64,000 bases of DNA, from contig CAZGQG010000004.1 of the NCBI GenBank assembly GCA_964527205.1, positions 27,423-91,422 on the forward strand. The letters run 5' to 3'. Each line of letters opens with the position of its first letter. Positions within the stretch are counted from its first letter, which is position 1. Under the pieces are notes generated by a model. That model saw nothing but the letters and a program-made list of their open reading frames with translations. It ran no database searches and had not been told where the DNA came from. This stretch comes from JARICQ01 sp964527205. GTDB taxonomy: Bacteria; Bacillota; Clostridia; Tissierellales; Tissierellaceae. Positions 51,453 through 60,235 of this stretch are shown here, one piece after another. Position numbers and translations under genes: made by a program.

Positions 51453-52347
51453 AGATATTTGCAACCAGACATCCTAAAGCTATGGAATTAATCTTTATTT
51501 CAGCTGTGTCAGATCTAGATCCTAGTATTATTGGATTAGTTCCACCAAGGATTAGTCCAGCCCATTTGGCATTATCAAAATGTAGCCAAGACTTTCCAAG
51601 AACATTTCCAGTTTCCATATTTGAAAACATCAATACATCTACATCACCAGCAATTTCACTCTCTATACCCTTATGCTCTGCGGCCTTCTTATCAAAGGCT
51701 ACATCAAAGGCAATTGGACCTTCTATAATACACTTTGGTATCTCCCCATCCTTTACCATCTCTACCAAGGCATCAGCATCTACTGTGGCTTGTATCTTAG
51801 GGTCTACCATCTCATTTGCCGTTAGGGCTGCAACCTTTGGCATTTCTAAGCCCATTGATTTTACAGCTAGAAGTGTATTTGTCAATATATCCTTTTTCTG
51901 ATCTAAATCCGGAGAAACATTGACCCCACTATCTGTACAATAAAGCAATTTATGATAGCTTGGAAGATCATATACAGCCATTAGGGATAGGAGTCTTCCA
52001 GTTCTTAAGCCCTCTTCTCTATTTAATAAGGCTCTCATATAAACACTGGTATTAATTAAACCCTTCATAAGGACCTTTGCCCTTCCTGATCTTACAATTT
52101 TAACTGCTTCTAGGGCAGCTTCCTCAGGACTATCCCCATGAACTATTTCATAGTTTCTAAGACCCACTTCTTCTGCTAGTTGCTCGATCTTCTCTTTATC
52201 CCCTACTAATACCGAATCAATTATATCCATATCTGTGGCCATCTTTATTGCCTTAAGTACTTCTCGATCATCTGCTCCTGCCACTGCTACTGTTGATTTG
52301 TCTATAAGTTTAACCTTTTCAATTAAATCATTAAAATCCTTTATCAC
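51451..52347 (-). CDS. ptb: Phosphate butyryltransferase
   Basis: 298 aa of the Ptb/Pta fold: VAVAGADDREVLKAIKMA, KVLMKGLINTSVYMRALLN, CTDSGVNVSPDLDQKKDIL and GPIAFDVAFDKKAAEHKGI. It converts butyryl-CoA or a branched acyl-CoA to the acyl-phosphate. Together with butyrate kinase (14 bp upstream gap) it makes one ATP per acyl-CoA. The GTG start follows AGGAGGTAG. Homologues are promiscuous for isobutyryl, isovaleryl and valeryl-CoA, which fits a Vor-type supply. Confidence 0.94.
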   Translation of the reverse strand: MIKDFNDLIEKVKLIDKSTVAVAGADDREVLKAIKMATDMDIIDSVLVGDKEKIEQLAEEVGLRNYEIVHGDSPEEAALEAVKIVRSGRAKVLMKGLINTSVYMRALLNREEGLRTGRLLSLMAVYDLPSYHKLLYCTDSGVNVSPDLDQKKDILTNTLLAVKSMGLEMPKVAALTANEMVDPKIQATVDADALVEMVKDGEIPKCIIEGPIAFDVAFDKKAAEHKGIESEIAGDVDVLMFSNMETGNVLGKSWLHFDNAKWAGLILGGTNPIILGSRSDTAEIKINSIALGCLVANI

Positions 52348-52361
52348 AATCCTACCTCCTA

Positions 52362-53423
52362 TTATTTATATACTTTTACAGCTTCCTCTCCCCTAATAAC
52401 CCTTAATGCTCCCAGGGCCAATGCTTCCATTTCCATTTCCCCTGGTATTATTTCTATAGGAGCCAGGTAGGAAGTTCTCTCCTTAACTCCCTGAGTTACT
52501 AGATCTGAATGAGCTATGCCACCTGTTAGGATTATCCTATCTACCTTTCCATAAAGGCTTGCCCCATACATAGAAATTTCCTTGGATACCTGATAGATAA
52601 AGGCATCCATTATAAGCTTAGCTTTTTGGTCTCCCTTTTCAATCATCTCTTCTATCTGGATCATGTCCTTGGTTCCTAAATAGTCATACATGCCTCCTAT
52701 ATTGCTAACCTTATTAACCATTTCTGCCTCAGTATACTTGCCTGAATAGCATAATTTAATTAGAGGATAGGTTAAAATTCCACCACTTCTTTCTGGTGAG
52801 AAAGGTCCATCTGTCCTTCCTCCGCTACCATCTATCATCTTTCCCTTATTATGGGCTACTATGGATATTCCAGATCCTAGGTGGGCTACTATGAAATTAT
52901 AGTCCTCATACTTGCCTCCCAAATCCCCAGCCATCTTCCTACAAACTGCCTTGTGATTTAAAGCATGTAACCAACTTGCCTTCTCCAAGTCAGAGATCCC
53001 AGTAATCCTGGACTCTTCTTGGAACTCATCTACAGATACAGGATCTACTACAAAGGAAACTGCCCCTATTTCTTCTCCAATGTTTTTAGCAAGAACTGCC
53101 CCTAAATTTGATGCATGTTCACCATTAATTTGATTTCTAAGGTCCTGAATCATCTCTTCACTTACGCTATAGGTCCCACCTTCAATGGCCTTCATCAAAC
53201 CACCCCTACCTACAACAGATGCAAATTCTGATATATCAAAATCATTTTCCTCTAGAGTCTTTAATATTAAATCCTTCCTATACTCATACTGATCAAATAC
53301 TGTTTTAAAAGATTCTAGATCTTCCTGTGTATGGGATATGTTCTTATTAAATATCTGCTTTTCATCCTCAAATACAGATATCTTAGTTGATGTACCTCCT
53401 GGATTTATTACAAGTATTTTCAT
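52362..53423 (-). CDS. buk: Butyrate kinase
   Basis: 353 aa, acetate/butyrate kinase fold: LVINPGGTSTKISVFEDEK (phosphate 1), VVGRGGLMKAIEGGTYSV, FIVAHLGSGISIVAHNKGKMIDG and RIILTGGIAHSDLVTQGV. It transfers the phosphoryl group from acyl-phosphate to ADP. RBS AAGGAGG. An IclR-type operator lies 36 bp upstream, inside the operon after the transporter gene, so it may have an internal promoter or roadblock control. Confidence 0.95.
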   Translation of the reverse strand: MKILVINPGGTSTKISVFEDEKQIFNKNISHTQEDLESFKTVFDQYEYRKDLILKTLEENDFDISEFASVVGRGGLMKAIEGGTYSVSEEMIQDLRNQINGEHASNLGAVLAKNIGEEIGAVSFVVDPVSVDEFQEESRITGISDLEKASWLHALNHKAVCRKMAGDLGGKYEDYNFIVAHLGSGISIVAHNKGKMIDGSGGRTDGPFSPERSGGILTYPLIKLCYSGKYTEAEMVNKVSNIGGMYDYLGTKDMIQIEEMIEKGDQKAKLIMDAFIYQVSKEISMYGASLYGKVDRIILTGGIAHSDLVTQGVKERTSYLAPIEIIPGEMEMEALALGALRVIRGEEAVKVYK

Positions 53424-53458
53424 ATTTCCTCCTTTAAATTAATTTATCTGATTTCGTA

Positions 53459-53471
53459 GGAACATCGTTCC
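53459..53471 (-). promoter_or_regulatory. IclR-type operator upstream of buk
   Basis: GGAACATCGTTCC (minus strand GGAACGATGTTCC), a near-perfect inverted repeat between the OFA-transporter stop and the buk start. No convincing -35/-10 pair is next to it, unlike the other three copies. Confidence 0.7.
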
Positions 53472-53490
53472 AGTATGTTTTTAAAAAAAA

Positions 53491-54696
53491 TTAAACTTTT
53501 TTCTTTTTCATTGTAAAGGTTATTATAAGGGAAATTATTAAGAGTACTAAGGCTACTATGTAGGCAGCATTGTAGTTATTTGTCCTATCAAATATATTAG
53601 CAGCTACCATAGGCCCTATAATTCCACCTAAACCCCATCCTGTAAAAATTAGTCCATAATTAATTCCAAAGTTTTCCATTCCATATAAATCTGATACTCT
53701 AGCTGGAAATACAGAAAAACTTGATCCATAGCAAAATCCTGCCAGGGCAACGCCAATGCCTAGACTTAATTTGCTTGAATATCCAGCAAAAAGAAGCATA
53801 TTTATTCCCTGTAATATTAAGGCTATCCTAATTAAGTTTATCCTACCAATCTTATCAGATATAAAACCTCCGCTTAATCTACCTAGGGTGTTGAATATAG
53901 CTATTAATATTACTAAGACAAATCCTGCTTGCCAACCTGTTTGTATATCTGCAATTGTTGATATATGACCTATGATCATAAGTCCTGCAGAAGAAGCAAA
54001 GGCCAGTACAATCCAAAGCTTATAAAATTCTAAATCCTTTAACATTTGCTGCCAAGTAAATTCACGAGAGGCTGAGTCCTTTGTTTTCACAGCTCCATTA
54101 TCATATCCCTTGGGAGGATTGCTAAGTCCCTGGGCTACTAGGCTTGCCACTATAATTACAAAAGTACCTATTATAAAAAATGTTTTATTTAATCCAAATC
54201 TTCCAATAAAATAACTGGCAACCGGTGAGTAAAAAACAGCTGATAGTCCTGCCCCTGCTACAACTATTCCTGTTACAAGGCCCTTCTTACTTGGATGAAA
54301 CCATTTTACCACTGGTGGAGAGCTGGCCACAGTCATCATCCCAACCCCTGCTCCGGAGATCATACCTATTGTTACAACTAAGATCTTTGGCATTAAAAAA
54401 AATCCAGATAAAAGAATTCCAAGACCCATTAATATAGAGCCTAGGGTTACAACCAGTCTTGGTCCCTTAGTATCCTGTATTTTCCCAAATAAAACCATGG
54501 CAACCACAAAGGATACGGTAAAGATGGTATAGGGCAAGGATGCTTGACTACTTGTCCAGTTAAGATCTTCTATTAAAGACTTGCTAATAATACTCCACAT
54601 ATAAATGATCCCTGAAAGAAGATTTACACCTGTAGCAGATAGAAGCACCCTGGTTTTTTCATTTTTTATCCTGCTTTCAATATTTATTGATATCAC
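53491..54696 (-). CDS. OFA-family MFS transporter (oxalate/formate antiporter type)
   Basis: 401 aa, 12 hydrophobic helices. The N-terminal LLSGIIYMWSIISKSLIEDLNWTSSQASLPYTIFTVSFVVAMVLFGKIQDTKGPR matches OFA antiporters, with SGGFISDKIGR between halves. OFA members exchange monocarboxylates or dicarboxylates. In this operon (iclR-ofa-buk-ptb) export of the fatty acid made by Buk or uptake of a related acid are both plausible. The start is uncertain: a GTG lies 4 bp after the iclR stop but its ribosome site overlaps. Confidence 0.85.
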   Translation of the reverse strand: MISINIESRIKNEKTRVLLSATGVNLLSGIIYMWSIISKSLIEDLNWTSSQASLPYTIFTVSFVVAMVLFGKIQDTKGPRLVVTLGSILMGLGILLSGFFLMPKILVVTIGMISGAGVGMMTVASSPPVVKWFHPSKKGLVTGIVVAGAGLSAVFYSPVASYFIGRFGLNKTFFIIGTFVIIVASLVAQGLSNPPKGYDNGAVKTKDSASREFTWQQMLKDLEFYKLWIVLAFASSAGLMIIGHISTIADIQTGWQAGFVLVILIAIFNTLGRLSGGFISDKIGRINLIRIALILQGINMLLFAGYSSKLSLGIGVALAGFCYGSSFSVFPARVSDLYGMENFGINYGLIFTGWGLGGIIGPMVAANIFDRTNNYNAAYIVALVLLIISLIITFTMKKKKV

Positions 54697-54699
54697 CCC

Positions 54700-55494
54700 T
54701 TAATTAAAAGTGTCATAACTTATATGCTTTAAATCTAAACTTATAGCTCTTGCTGTATCCTTTAATTTTTCTATTGTTTCATCTAAATCCAATCTTTTCA
54801 TCCTATCTGTAAGTCCAGAAATACTTATGGCAGCAATTGCATTATTATTCCTATCAAGAATGGGAGCTCCTATACAAAATAAGCCTATTTCTCTTTCCTC
54901 ATTATCCAGAGCATATCCTTCTTTTCTAACCTTTTCTAGCTCTTTCTGAAGATCATCCCAATTATCTATTGTGTTTTCTGTATATTTTTCTAATTTAATC
55001 TTATCCCTATATTCCTCTAAATCTATACTTTCATTAAAGGCCATCAAACATTTCCCCACAGAGGATGTATGGGCATCTGCACTGGATCCAACTCTTGGAT
55101 TTACAGATACTACATGGCTTGTGCCAGTCTTTTTAAAGATCACTGTGCTTTTAAACATTTCATCAGGCACTGAATCTAATATAGACACATTGACAACTTC
55201 CTTAACCTCTTCATATAGCTTCTCTGCATGGGGTCTTATTATATCTATTATGGATATTTTTTCCTTTACCATTTCTCCCATGGCATAGATCTTCATCCCA
55301 AGCCAGTACTTATCTGTCCTTACATTTTTGTGTACAAATTGCTTGCCCTCTAAGGTTGTTAGAGTTCTGTGTACTGTACTTTTAGGTATGTCTAATTCCC
55401 TACTTATTTCAGATATGCCTATTTCCTCTCCTTCCCTATATAATAAATTTAAAATATCTAAAGCCCTATCTACCGCTATAACTTTTTCTGACAT
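54700..55494 (-). CDS. IclR-family transcriptional regulator (first)
   Basis: 264 aa. N-terminal winged helix (ALDILNLLYREGEEIGISEISRELDIPKSTVHRTLTTLE, about 10-50) and a C-terminal IclR effector domain with SSADAHTSSVGKCLMAF and EREIGLFCIGAPILDRNNNAIAAISISG. The promoter of this gene carries an operator at its start, so autoregulation is likely. It leads the ofa-buk-ptb operon and I infer it controls the vor and permease promoters with the same sequence. The effector could be a 2-oxoacid or amino acid. Confidence 0.92.
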   Translation of the reverse strand: MSEKVIAVDRALDILNLLYREGEEIGISEISRELDIPKSTVHRTLTTLEGKQFVHKNVRTDKYWLGMKIYAMGEMVKEKISIIDIIRPHAEKLYEEVKEVVNVSILDSVPDEMFKSTVIFKKTGTSHVVSVNPRVGSSADAHTSSVGKCLMAFNESIDLEEYRDKIKLEKYTENTIDNWDDLQKELEKVRKEGYALDNEEREIGLFCIGAPILDRNNNAIAAISISGLTDRMKRLDLDETIEKLKDTARAISLDLKHISYDTFN

Positions 55495-55529
55495 TTTCTT
55501 CCTCCTATTTTAGTGGGCCAAGCTAAATC

Positions 55530-55577
55530 GGAACGCCGTCCCACTTTCATTATATTATTGTTTCCATCTATTGTCAA
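55530..55577 (-). promoter_or_regulatory. Promoter and IclR-type operator of the iclR-ofa-buk-ptb operon
   Basis: Minus strand: TTGACA (55572-55577), 17-bp spacer, TATAAT (55549-55554), then GGGACGGCGTTCC (55530-55542) at the start point, one mismatch in one arm. Same geometry as the copies at 49805 and 50001. Confidence 0.8.
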
Positions 55578-55671
55578 CACTTCTTATCAGTGAATGATAT
55601 ACTTCTATCAATTCTATCATTTAATCACAATATCTTCAATTTATATTTTGTATTCTAAGAATTTAAAAAAT

Positions 55672-55698
55672 AAAAAAGACCCTATTTTCATAGGGCCT
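55672..55698 (-). terminator. Terminator of the class V aminotransferase gene
   Basis: On the minus strand GGCCCTAT-GAAA-ATAGGGTC is followed by TTTTTTA, 6-30 bp after the stop. Confidence 0.88.
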
Positions 55699-55703
55699 AA
55701 TAC

Positions 55704-56846
55704 TTATCTTAAGTTTTCTAAAAGTGTACTTACTCCACTTCCAAGTTCAAAGTCTACTTCAAGTCTCAATAAAGTTCTCTCAATTGCTCCCATTACTGAA
55801 ACTAGGTAATGTTCATCTATATTTCCCATATGTCCAAATCTGAACATCTTTCCTGCATAAGCTCCTAGTCCACCTGCTACTACAGCTCCTTCTTCTGCTA
55901 AGATTTTTCTAAATTCTGCGTCATCTATTCCATCCATATAAAGTACATTTGATAGGGTAACTGCTCTATGGTCTTTTTCTGCTAAAATTCCAAATCCTAA
56001 AGCTTCAAGTCCTGCTTGAGTTGCTTTTGCATGTTTTCTATGTCTTTTGTATCTTTCTTCTATTCCTTCTTCTTTGATCAATCTTAAGGATTCTTGTAAT
56101 GCCCATATTAGATTAACTGCTGGTGTTGCAAAGTATTTTGATGGGTCATTCATTATTGGTATCCATTTTTCGAAATCTATATAATAGTCTCTTATGCTAC
56201 CAAGTGATTTTCTTCTTTCTAAAGCCTTTTCACTTGCCCATACTAATGCTAGTCCTGGAGATACTCCAAATGCTTTTTGTGTTCCTGATAAAAGAACATC
56301 TATATTCATAGCATTTAATTTTTCATCTTCTGCAGCTGTTGCACATACTCCATCTACTATATAAAGAGTTTCTGGATATTTCTTTAACATTTCTCCTATT
56401 TCTGCAACTGGAGCTGCTACTCCTGTTGATGTATCTACGTGACTTACTGTAATTGCTTGATATTCTTTTTCACTTAACTTTTTATCTATGTCAGCTACTG
56501 GAACGATAGTTCCCCAGTCACTCTCGATTACATCTACGTTTATTTTCTTTCTTTCACATATCTCTATAAACCTATCTCCAAAATAACCGTGGGAAACTAT
56601 AAGTAAATTATCTCCCTCTTTTAATGTATTTGCTACTGCCATTTCCATGGCTAAAGTTCCTGTACCTGCTATTACAAATACTTGACCATCTGTATCCCAT
56701 AGCTTCTTCATGTCTTCTATTACTTCTTTGTAATCCTTTACAAACCTTGGATCTCCGAAAGCTTGCATTTCTCTTCCCATTTCAACTTGTATTGACTTAA
56801 CTACAGGAGTTGGTCCTGGGATTGCTACTAATCTTTCCATTTTCAT
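55704..56846 (-). CDS. Class V aminotransferase, alanine-glyoxylate aminotransferase type (first)
   Basis: 380 aa from the ATG at 56844-56846, which has AGGAGG; a 15-codon upstream extension lacks a ribosome site. Family features: RLVAIPGPTPVVKSI, IAGTGTLAMEMAVANTL, VDGVCATAAE, LLSGTQKAFGVSPGLAL (Schiff-base Lys) and VAGGLGAYAGKMFRFGHMG (carboxylate-binding Arg). Possible substrates include alanine, serine or ureidoglycine with glyoxylate; not resolvable. Its promoter nearly duplicates that of the cupin gene. A second class V paralogue lies at 60236. Confidence 0.88.
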   Translation of the reverse strand: MKMERLVAIPGPTPVVKSIQVEMGREMQAFGDPRFVKDYKEVIEDMKKLWDTDGQVFVIAGTGTLAMEMAVANTLKEGDNLLIVSHGYFGDRFIEICERKKINVDVIESDWGTIVPVADIDKKLSEKEYQAITVSHVDTSTGVAAPVAEIGEMLKKYPETLYIVDGVCATAAEDEKLNAMNIDVLLSGTQKAFGVSPGLALVWASEKALERRKSLGSIRDYYIDFEKWIPIMNDPSKYFATPAVNLIWALQESLRLIKEEGIEERYKRHRKHAKATQAGLEALGFGILAEKDHRAVTLSNVLYMDGIDDAEFRKILAEEGAVVAGGLGAYAGKMFRFGHMGNIDEHYLVSVMGAIERTLLRLEVDFELGSGVSTLLENLR

Positions 56847-56891
56847 TTTAATTCCTCCTAGTTTATTAAATATATAAAGGTATTTTTCCAT

Positions 56892-56955
56892 TTACCTATA
56901 TTAAACCTGATTTACCTTATACTTAAATTGTAATACTTATAAATTGAAAAGTCAA
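56892..56955 (-). promoter_or_regulatory. Promoter with AGGTAAA direct repeats, copy 1
   Basis: Minus strand: TTGACT (56950-56955), 17-bp spacer, TACAAT (56927-56932), then AGGTAAA-N13-AGGTAAA (about 56892-56918) before the aminotransferase gene. Close match to 59994-60059. Candidate site of the IclR regulator at 56986. Confidence 0.7.
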
Positions 56956-56985
56956 TGATAAAAGAGCTTTTAAATCCAGATCCTT

Positions 56986-57771
56986 CTATAATGCAACCTT
57001 TAATTGTTTGTTTGCTCTACTTGTCACATCTAATATTATTTTAGACCAATTTTCTTTGTTTTCCTCAGTAAACCTAGAGGTAGGTCCTGATATAGTAATG
57101 CAAGCTAGAGCTTCTCCATGCACATTAAATACTGGAGCCCCTATACAACTTACACCTAGTTCCCTTTCCTCATTGTCAAATCCATAGCCTGTTTTTTTAA
57201 TTTCTTCCATTTCTTTTATTAGGTCTTCTCTATTATCTATGGTTTTCTCTGTAAATTTTTCAAATTCTATTGAATTAAGTATGTCTTCTTTTTCTTCCTC
57301 TGCCATATTTGCTAGTAAAACCTTGCCTGCAGCAGTACAATGTATGGGAGCTATAGCTCCTGTGGTGGTAAACATTTTTACCAATTTGTCACTTTCCTCC
57401 TGGGCTATATAGACTATTTTTTTATTATTTAAAATAGTTAAGTTTACAGTTTCCCCAGTTAAATCCTTTAATTCCTTTAAGTAGGGTCTTAATATATTAG
57501 TTATGTCATTTTTTCCATAGGCAAGCATTCCTATCTTCCATAATTTTAATCCCAAACTATATTTTTTTGTTTCTTCATCCTGAACCAAAACATTACATTG
57601 CTTCAATGTATTTAACAAATGATACATGCCACTGGCTCCATAGTTTAATTGTTCACTTATTTCAGTAACTCCTAGTTCTTTATCTGAATAGGCAATATGT
57701 TCTATTACTTCCATAGCCTTAGTAACAGAACTTATAGTCTTAGTAGCCTTAACTTCTGATCTTTTTTCCAT
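56986..57771 (-). CDS. IclR-family transcriptional regulator (second)
   Basis: 261 aa with N-terminal winged helix (AMEVIEHIAYSDKELGVTEISEQLNYGASGMYHLLNTLKQ) and IclR effector domain (ERELGVSCIGAPVFNVHGEALACITISGP). Between the two class V aminotransferases and the GntP permease, so it probably controls some of these. It has its own strong promoter (57833-57861) and no obvious AGGTAAA repeat in that promoter, so it may not regulate itself. RBS TTGGAGG. Confidence 0.9.
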   Translation of the reverse strand: MEKRSEVKATKTISSVTKAMEVIEHIAYSDKELGVTEISEQLNYGASGMYHLLNTLKQCNVLVQDEETKKYSLGLKLWKIGMLAYGKNDITNILRPYLKELKDLTGETVNLTILNNKKIVYIAQEESDKLVKMFTTTGAIAPIHCTAAGKVLLANMAEEEKEDILNSIEFEKFTEKTIDNREDLIKEMEEIKKTGYGFDNEERELGVSCIGAPVFNVHGEALACITISGPTSRFTEENKENWSKIILDVTSRANKQLKVAL

Positions 57772-57832
57772 GATTATTCCTCCAAGTTTCTTGTATTTAC
57801 TATTAGTATATTCCTTTTAACTTTCTTAAACA

Positions 57833-57861
57833 ATTATATTGTTTATTTAAGGAAATGTCAA
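57833..57861 (-). promoter_or_regulatory. Promoter of the second iclR gene
   Basis: Minus strand TTGACA (57856-57861), 17-bp spacer, TATAAT (57833-57838), then a 60-nt leader to the start. Both hexamers are perfect. Confidence 0.8.
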
Positions 57862-57927
57862 TTTTTAGCCTTATGTATTAGACTCCAAGCTATTTTTTTA
57901 ATTTTATTCTATGTATTAGATTCAAAA

Positions 57928-57958
57928 TAAAAAAGAGATGAAAATCATCTCTTTTTAT
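57928..57958 (-). terminator. Terminator after gntP
   Basis: AAAAAGAGATGA-AAA-TCATCTCTTTTTATTTT; on the minus strand it also ends in a T run (TTTTATTTTGA). It lies 40 bp after the GntP stop. Confidence 0.85.
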
Positions 57959-57994
57959 TTTTTATTAAATTAATCCCTTATAAGCTCTTCTTAA

Positions 57995-59353
57995 TTAAAA
58001 GAAGAATGACATGACCCAAACTACCATCATTGCTGCCACACTACCAATTGCTGAAGGTATGGATACTAAATCGTAACCCATTCTCATTGGTAGGTCATCG
58101 TTAGCCTTTAGAACTACCCAGAAGTGACTAGCATTTGCATGATAGAAGAAGGATGAACCTGCTGCTATTGACAATGCTGCAATTACTGGTGATATTCCTA
58201 ATGAAGGAACTAAAGGTAAAACAATTGCGGAACCTGTTAATAATGATACAGTAGCTGAACCATTGGAAACTGAAAGTAATACTGATATTAAGAATGGAAC
58301 AAATACTGCTGGTAAAGCTGTTGTAGCTATAAGCTCTCCTAAATATGTTCCTACTCCTGATACTTGTAGTACTTTACCAAAGGCACCTGCTGCTCCTGTA
58401 GCAATTATAATGAATCCAGATTGTTCTACAGCATTTGAAAACCAAGTATTAACTTGATCCAAGCCTAATTTCTCTCTATCAAGGAACAATGTAAATATTA
58501 CTCCTATTGCTAATGCAAAGATAGGATGTCCTATGAATTGAAGGAATGGCATAATTTCTGCATCTGCACCTAAAACTAATGTGCCTACAGAAGAAGTAGT
58601 TATTAATAAAACCGGAATTAAAATACTAGCAAAAGCTATAGCTGCATTTGGTAATGGTCTTCCATCTGGACTTGTAAGTGTTAAGTCACCATCTAATGCA
58701 ACTTCAACATTTGATACTTTTCCAAGCTCAGGATATTTTGCTAACATACGCTTGCTTCCTGTCCATCTAGTACCTGCAAAGGTATATGCCAATGAAGCTA
58801 CTAAACCAAGACCAATCATTAGTCCCAAGTCAGCTCCTAAGGTACCTGCTGCTGCAATAGGTCCAGGTGTTGGTGGAACCATTGTATGTGTAGCTAAGAT
58901 TCCTGCGTTAAGTGATCCTAGTAAGGCTATTAGTGGTACACCTGAACGTGCTGATAATGCTCTAGCAACTGGTGACATAATAACTATAGCTGAGTCACTA
59001 AATACTGGAATAGATACTAAATATCCACTTAAGGCCATAGCTAACTTTGAATTCTTTTTACCTACCCATTTTAGTATGGTGTTTGCAAGAACTAATGCTC
59101 CACCAGTATCTTCTAATATTACTCCGATAGTGGTTCCCAGTATAATTACTATACCGATATTTCCTATGGTGCCTCCAAAACCAGACATTACAGTAGGAAA
59201 TACTTCTTCTATTGGAAATCCAAAACCAATAGCTGCTCCAATAGCAGTTAATACTAGTGCGAAAAACGGATGCATTTTCAATTTCATTATTAAGAAAATT
59301 AAAACCGCAAGACTTATAATCATTACAATTAAAGAACTTAAACCTGCTTCCAT
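57995..59353 (-). CDS. GntP-family permease (gluconate/hydroxyacid:H+ symporter type)
   Basis: 452 aa, about 12-14 hydrophobic segments. Signature pieces are MHPFFALVLTAIGAAIGFGF, GGTIGNIGIVIILGTTIGVILEDTGGA, AGILATHTMVPPTPGPIAAAGTLGADLGLMIGLG (the HTMVPPTPGP motif) and SNGSATVSLLTGSAIVLPLV. The family takes up gluconate, glycerate, D-serine and related hydroxy or amino acids. It follows the cupin gene by 165 bp. Substrate not resolved; nearby aminotransferases and a hydroxyacid dehydrogenase suggest a small hydroxyacid or amino acid. Confidence 0.92.
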   Translation of the reverse strand: MEAGLSSLIVMIISLAVLIFLIMKLKMHPFFALVLTAIGAAIGFGFPIEEVFPTVMSGFGGTIGNIGIVIILGTTIGVILEDTGGALVLANTILKWVGKKNSKLAMALSGYLVSIPVFSDSAIVIMSPVARALSARSGVPLIALLGSLNAGILATHTMVPPTPGPIAAAGTLGADLGLMIGLGLVASLAYTFAGTRWTGSKRMLAKYPELGKVSNVEVALDGDLTLTSPDGRPLPNAAIAFASILIPVLLITTSSVGTLVLGADAEIMPFLQFIGHPIFALAIGVIFTLFLDREKLGLDQVNTWFSNAVEQSGFIIIATGAAGAFGKVLQVSGVGTYLGELIATTALPAVFVPFLISVLLSVSNGSATVSLLTGSAIVLPLVPSLGISPVIAALSIAAGSSFFYHANASHFWVVLKANDDLPMRMGYDLVSIPSAIGSVAAMMVVWVMSFFF

Positions 59354-59518
59354 TAATAAAATCCTCCCTATTATTTATTTAATCCCCTAGGATTTTTAGA
59401 TATTAAAGTGTACAAAGAAACCCCCTTTCTCAAATTGTATTAAAATCCTAAAATAATTATATTATAATCTTTTAAGATTATTGGATTCCAGTGTCGTAAA
59501 GTCGTCTCTTTGATACTT

Positions 59519-59881
59519 TTACTCACGCTCTTTTGTATACATAATTAGAGCTATATATTCTAAATCTTCTTCTCCACAGTTTTCTATAGCATGGCTAGCA
59601 CCATCTGGTGTATACATTACATCTCCAGCTTCAAGTACATGCTCAGAACCATCATCCTCAGTGACTAAGGCCTTTCCACTTAAAATATAATAAGTTTCAA
59701 AATCTCCCTTGTGACCATGATGTCCAATTGAACTTCCAGGTGTTAATATACTCTTTACAAAAAGTCTACCATTACCAGCAGCATCTTCCTTATCTAAAAA
59801 ATGAATATTTGTTAAAGTTCCCTTACCTCCAAGAAACTCTTCATGCACGTCTACTTTTAGATCTTCACTTCTTTTTATCAT
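59519..59881 (-). CDS. Small cupin-domain protein
   Basis: 120 aa, single cupin barrel. Metal site His56-x-His (GHHGHKGDFETYYILSGKA) followed by the ALVTEDDGSEHVLEAGDVMYTPDGASHAIENCG second motif. Could be an isomerase, dioxygenase or sensor; length and sequence do not decide. Its promoter duplicates that of the first class V aminotransferase. It is divergent from the second class V aminotransferase. Confidence 0.85.
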   Translation of the reverse strand: MIKRSEDLKVDVHEEFLGGKGTLTNIHFLDKEDAAGNGRLFVKSILTPGSSIGHHGHKGDFETYYILSGKALVTEDDGSEHVLEAGDVMYTPDGASHAIENCGEEDLEYIALIMYTKERE

Positions 59882-59993
59882 TATAATCCTCCTTAATATA
59901 GTTAGTTCTCTTCTCTAGTAAATACTTACAATATTCTATCAACTTATATTAAATCTTTAGTTTGATTTGTGAAAATCTATAGGCTTTTTCTTT

Positions 59994-60059
59994 TTTACCT
60001 ATGTTAAATCACATTCACCTAACTATCTAAATTATATTTCTTATCATTTGAAAAGTCAA
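59994..60059 (-). promoter_or_regulatory. Promoter with AGGTAAA direct repeats, copy 2
   Basis: Minus strand: TTGACT (60054-60059), 17-bp spacer, TATAAT (60031-60036), then AGGTGAA-N13-AGGTAAA (59994-60020), followed by about 110 nt of leader to the cupin start. The block from TTGACT through the repeats aligns with copy 1 (56892-56955) without a gap longer than one or two bases. Confidence 0.7.
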
Positions 60060-60150
60060 TGACAAAATAAAAATTTATCAAACTTTTCCCATGAGATTCT
60101 CTCTTTTCTTTCTTTTTTATATAAATCCATCTATATATACGCTATATTTC

Positions 60151-60179
60151 TTGACATTTCTAACTCTAAATACTATAAT
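60151..60179 (+). promoter_or_regulatory. Promoter of the second class V aminotransferase
   Basis: TTGACA (60151-60156), 17-bp spacer, TATAAT (60174-60179), about 55 bp before the GTG start. Both hexamers are perfect. GTAAACATCTATTTAC just after it is a small inverted repeat. Confidence 0.8.
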
Positions 60180-60235
60180 TAATTTAATGATAGTAAACAT
60201 CTATTTACAAGAGTAAATAAAAGGAGATGGTTTTT

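Noticed and set aside
58581..59390. Long plus-strand open frame opposite the GntP permease
   Set aside because: It is the antisense shadow of the permease with low-complexity composition and no ribosome site.
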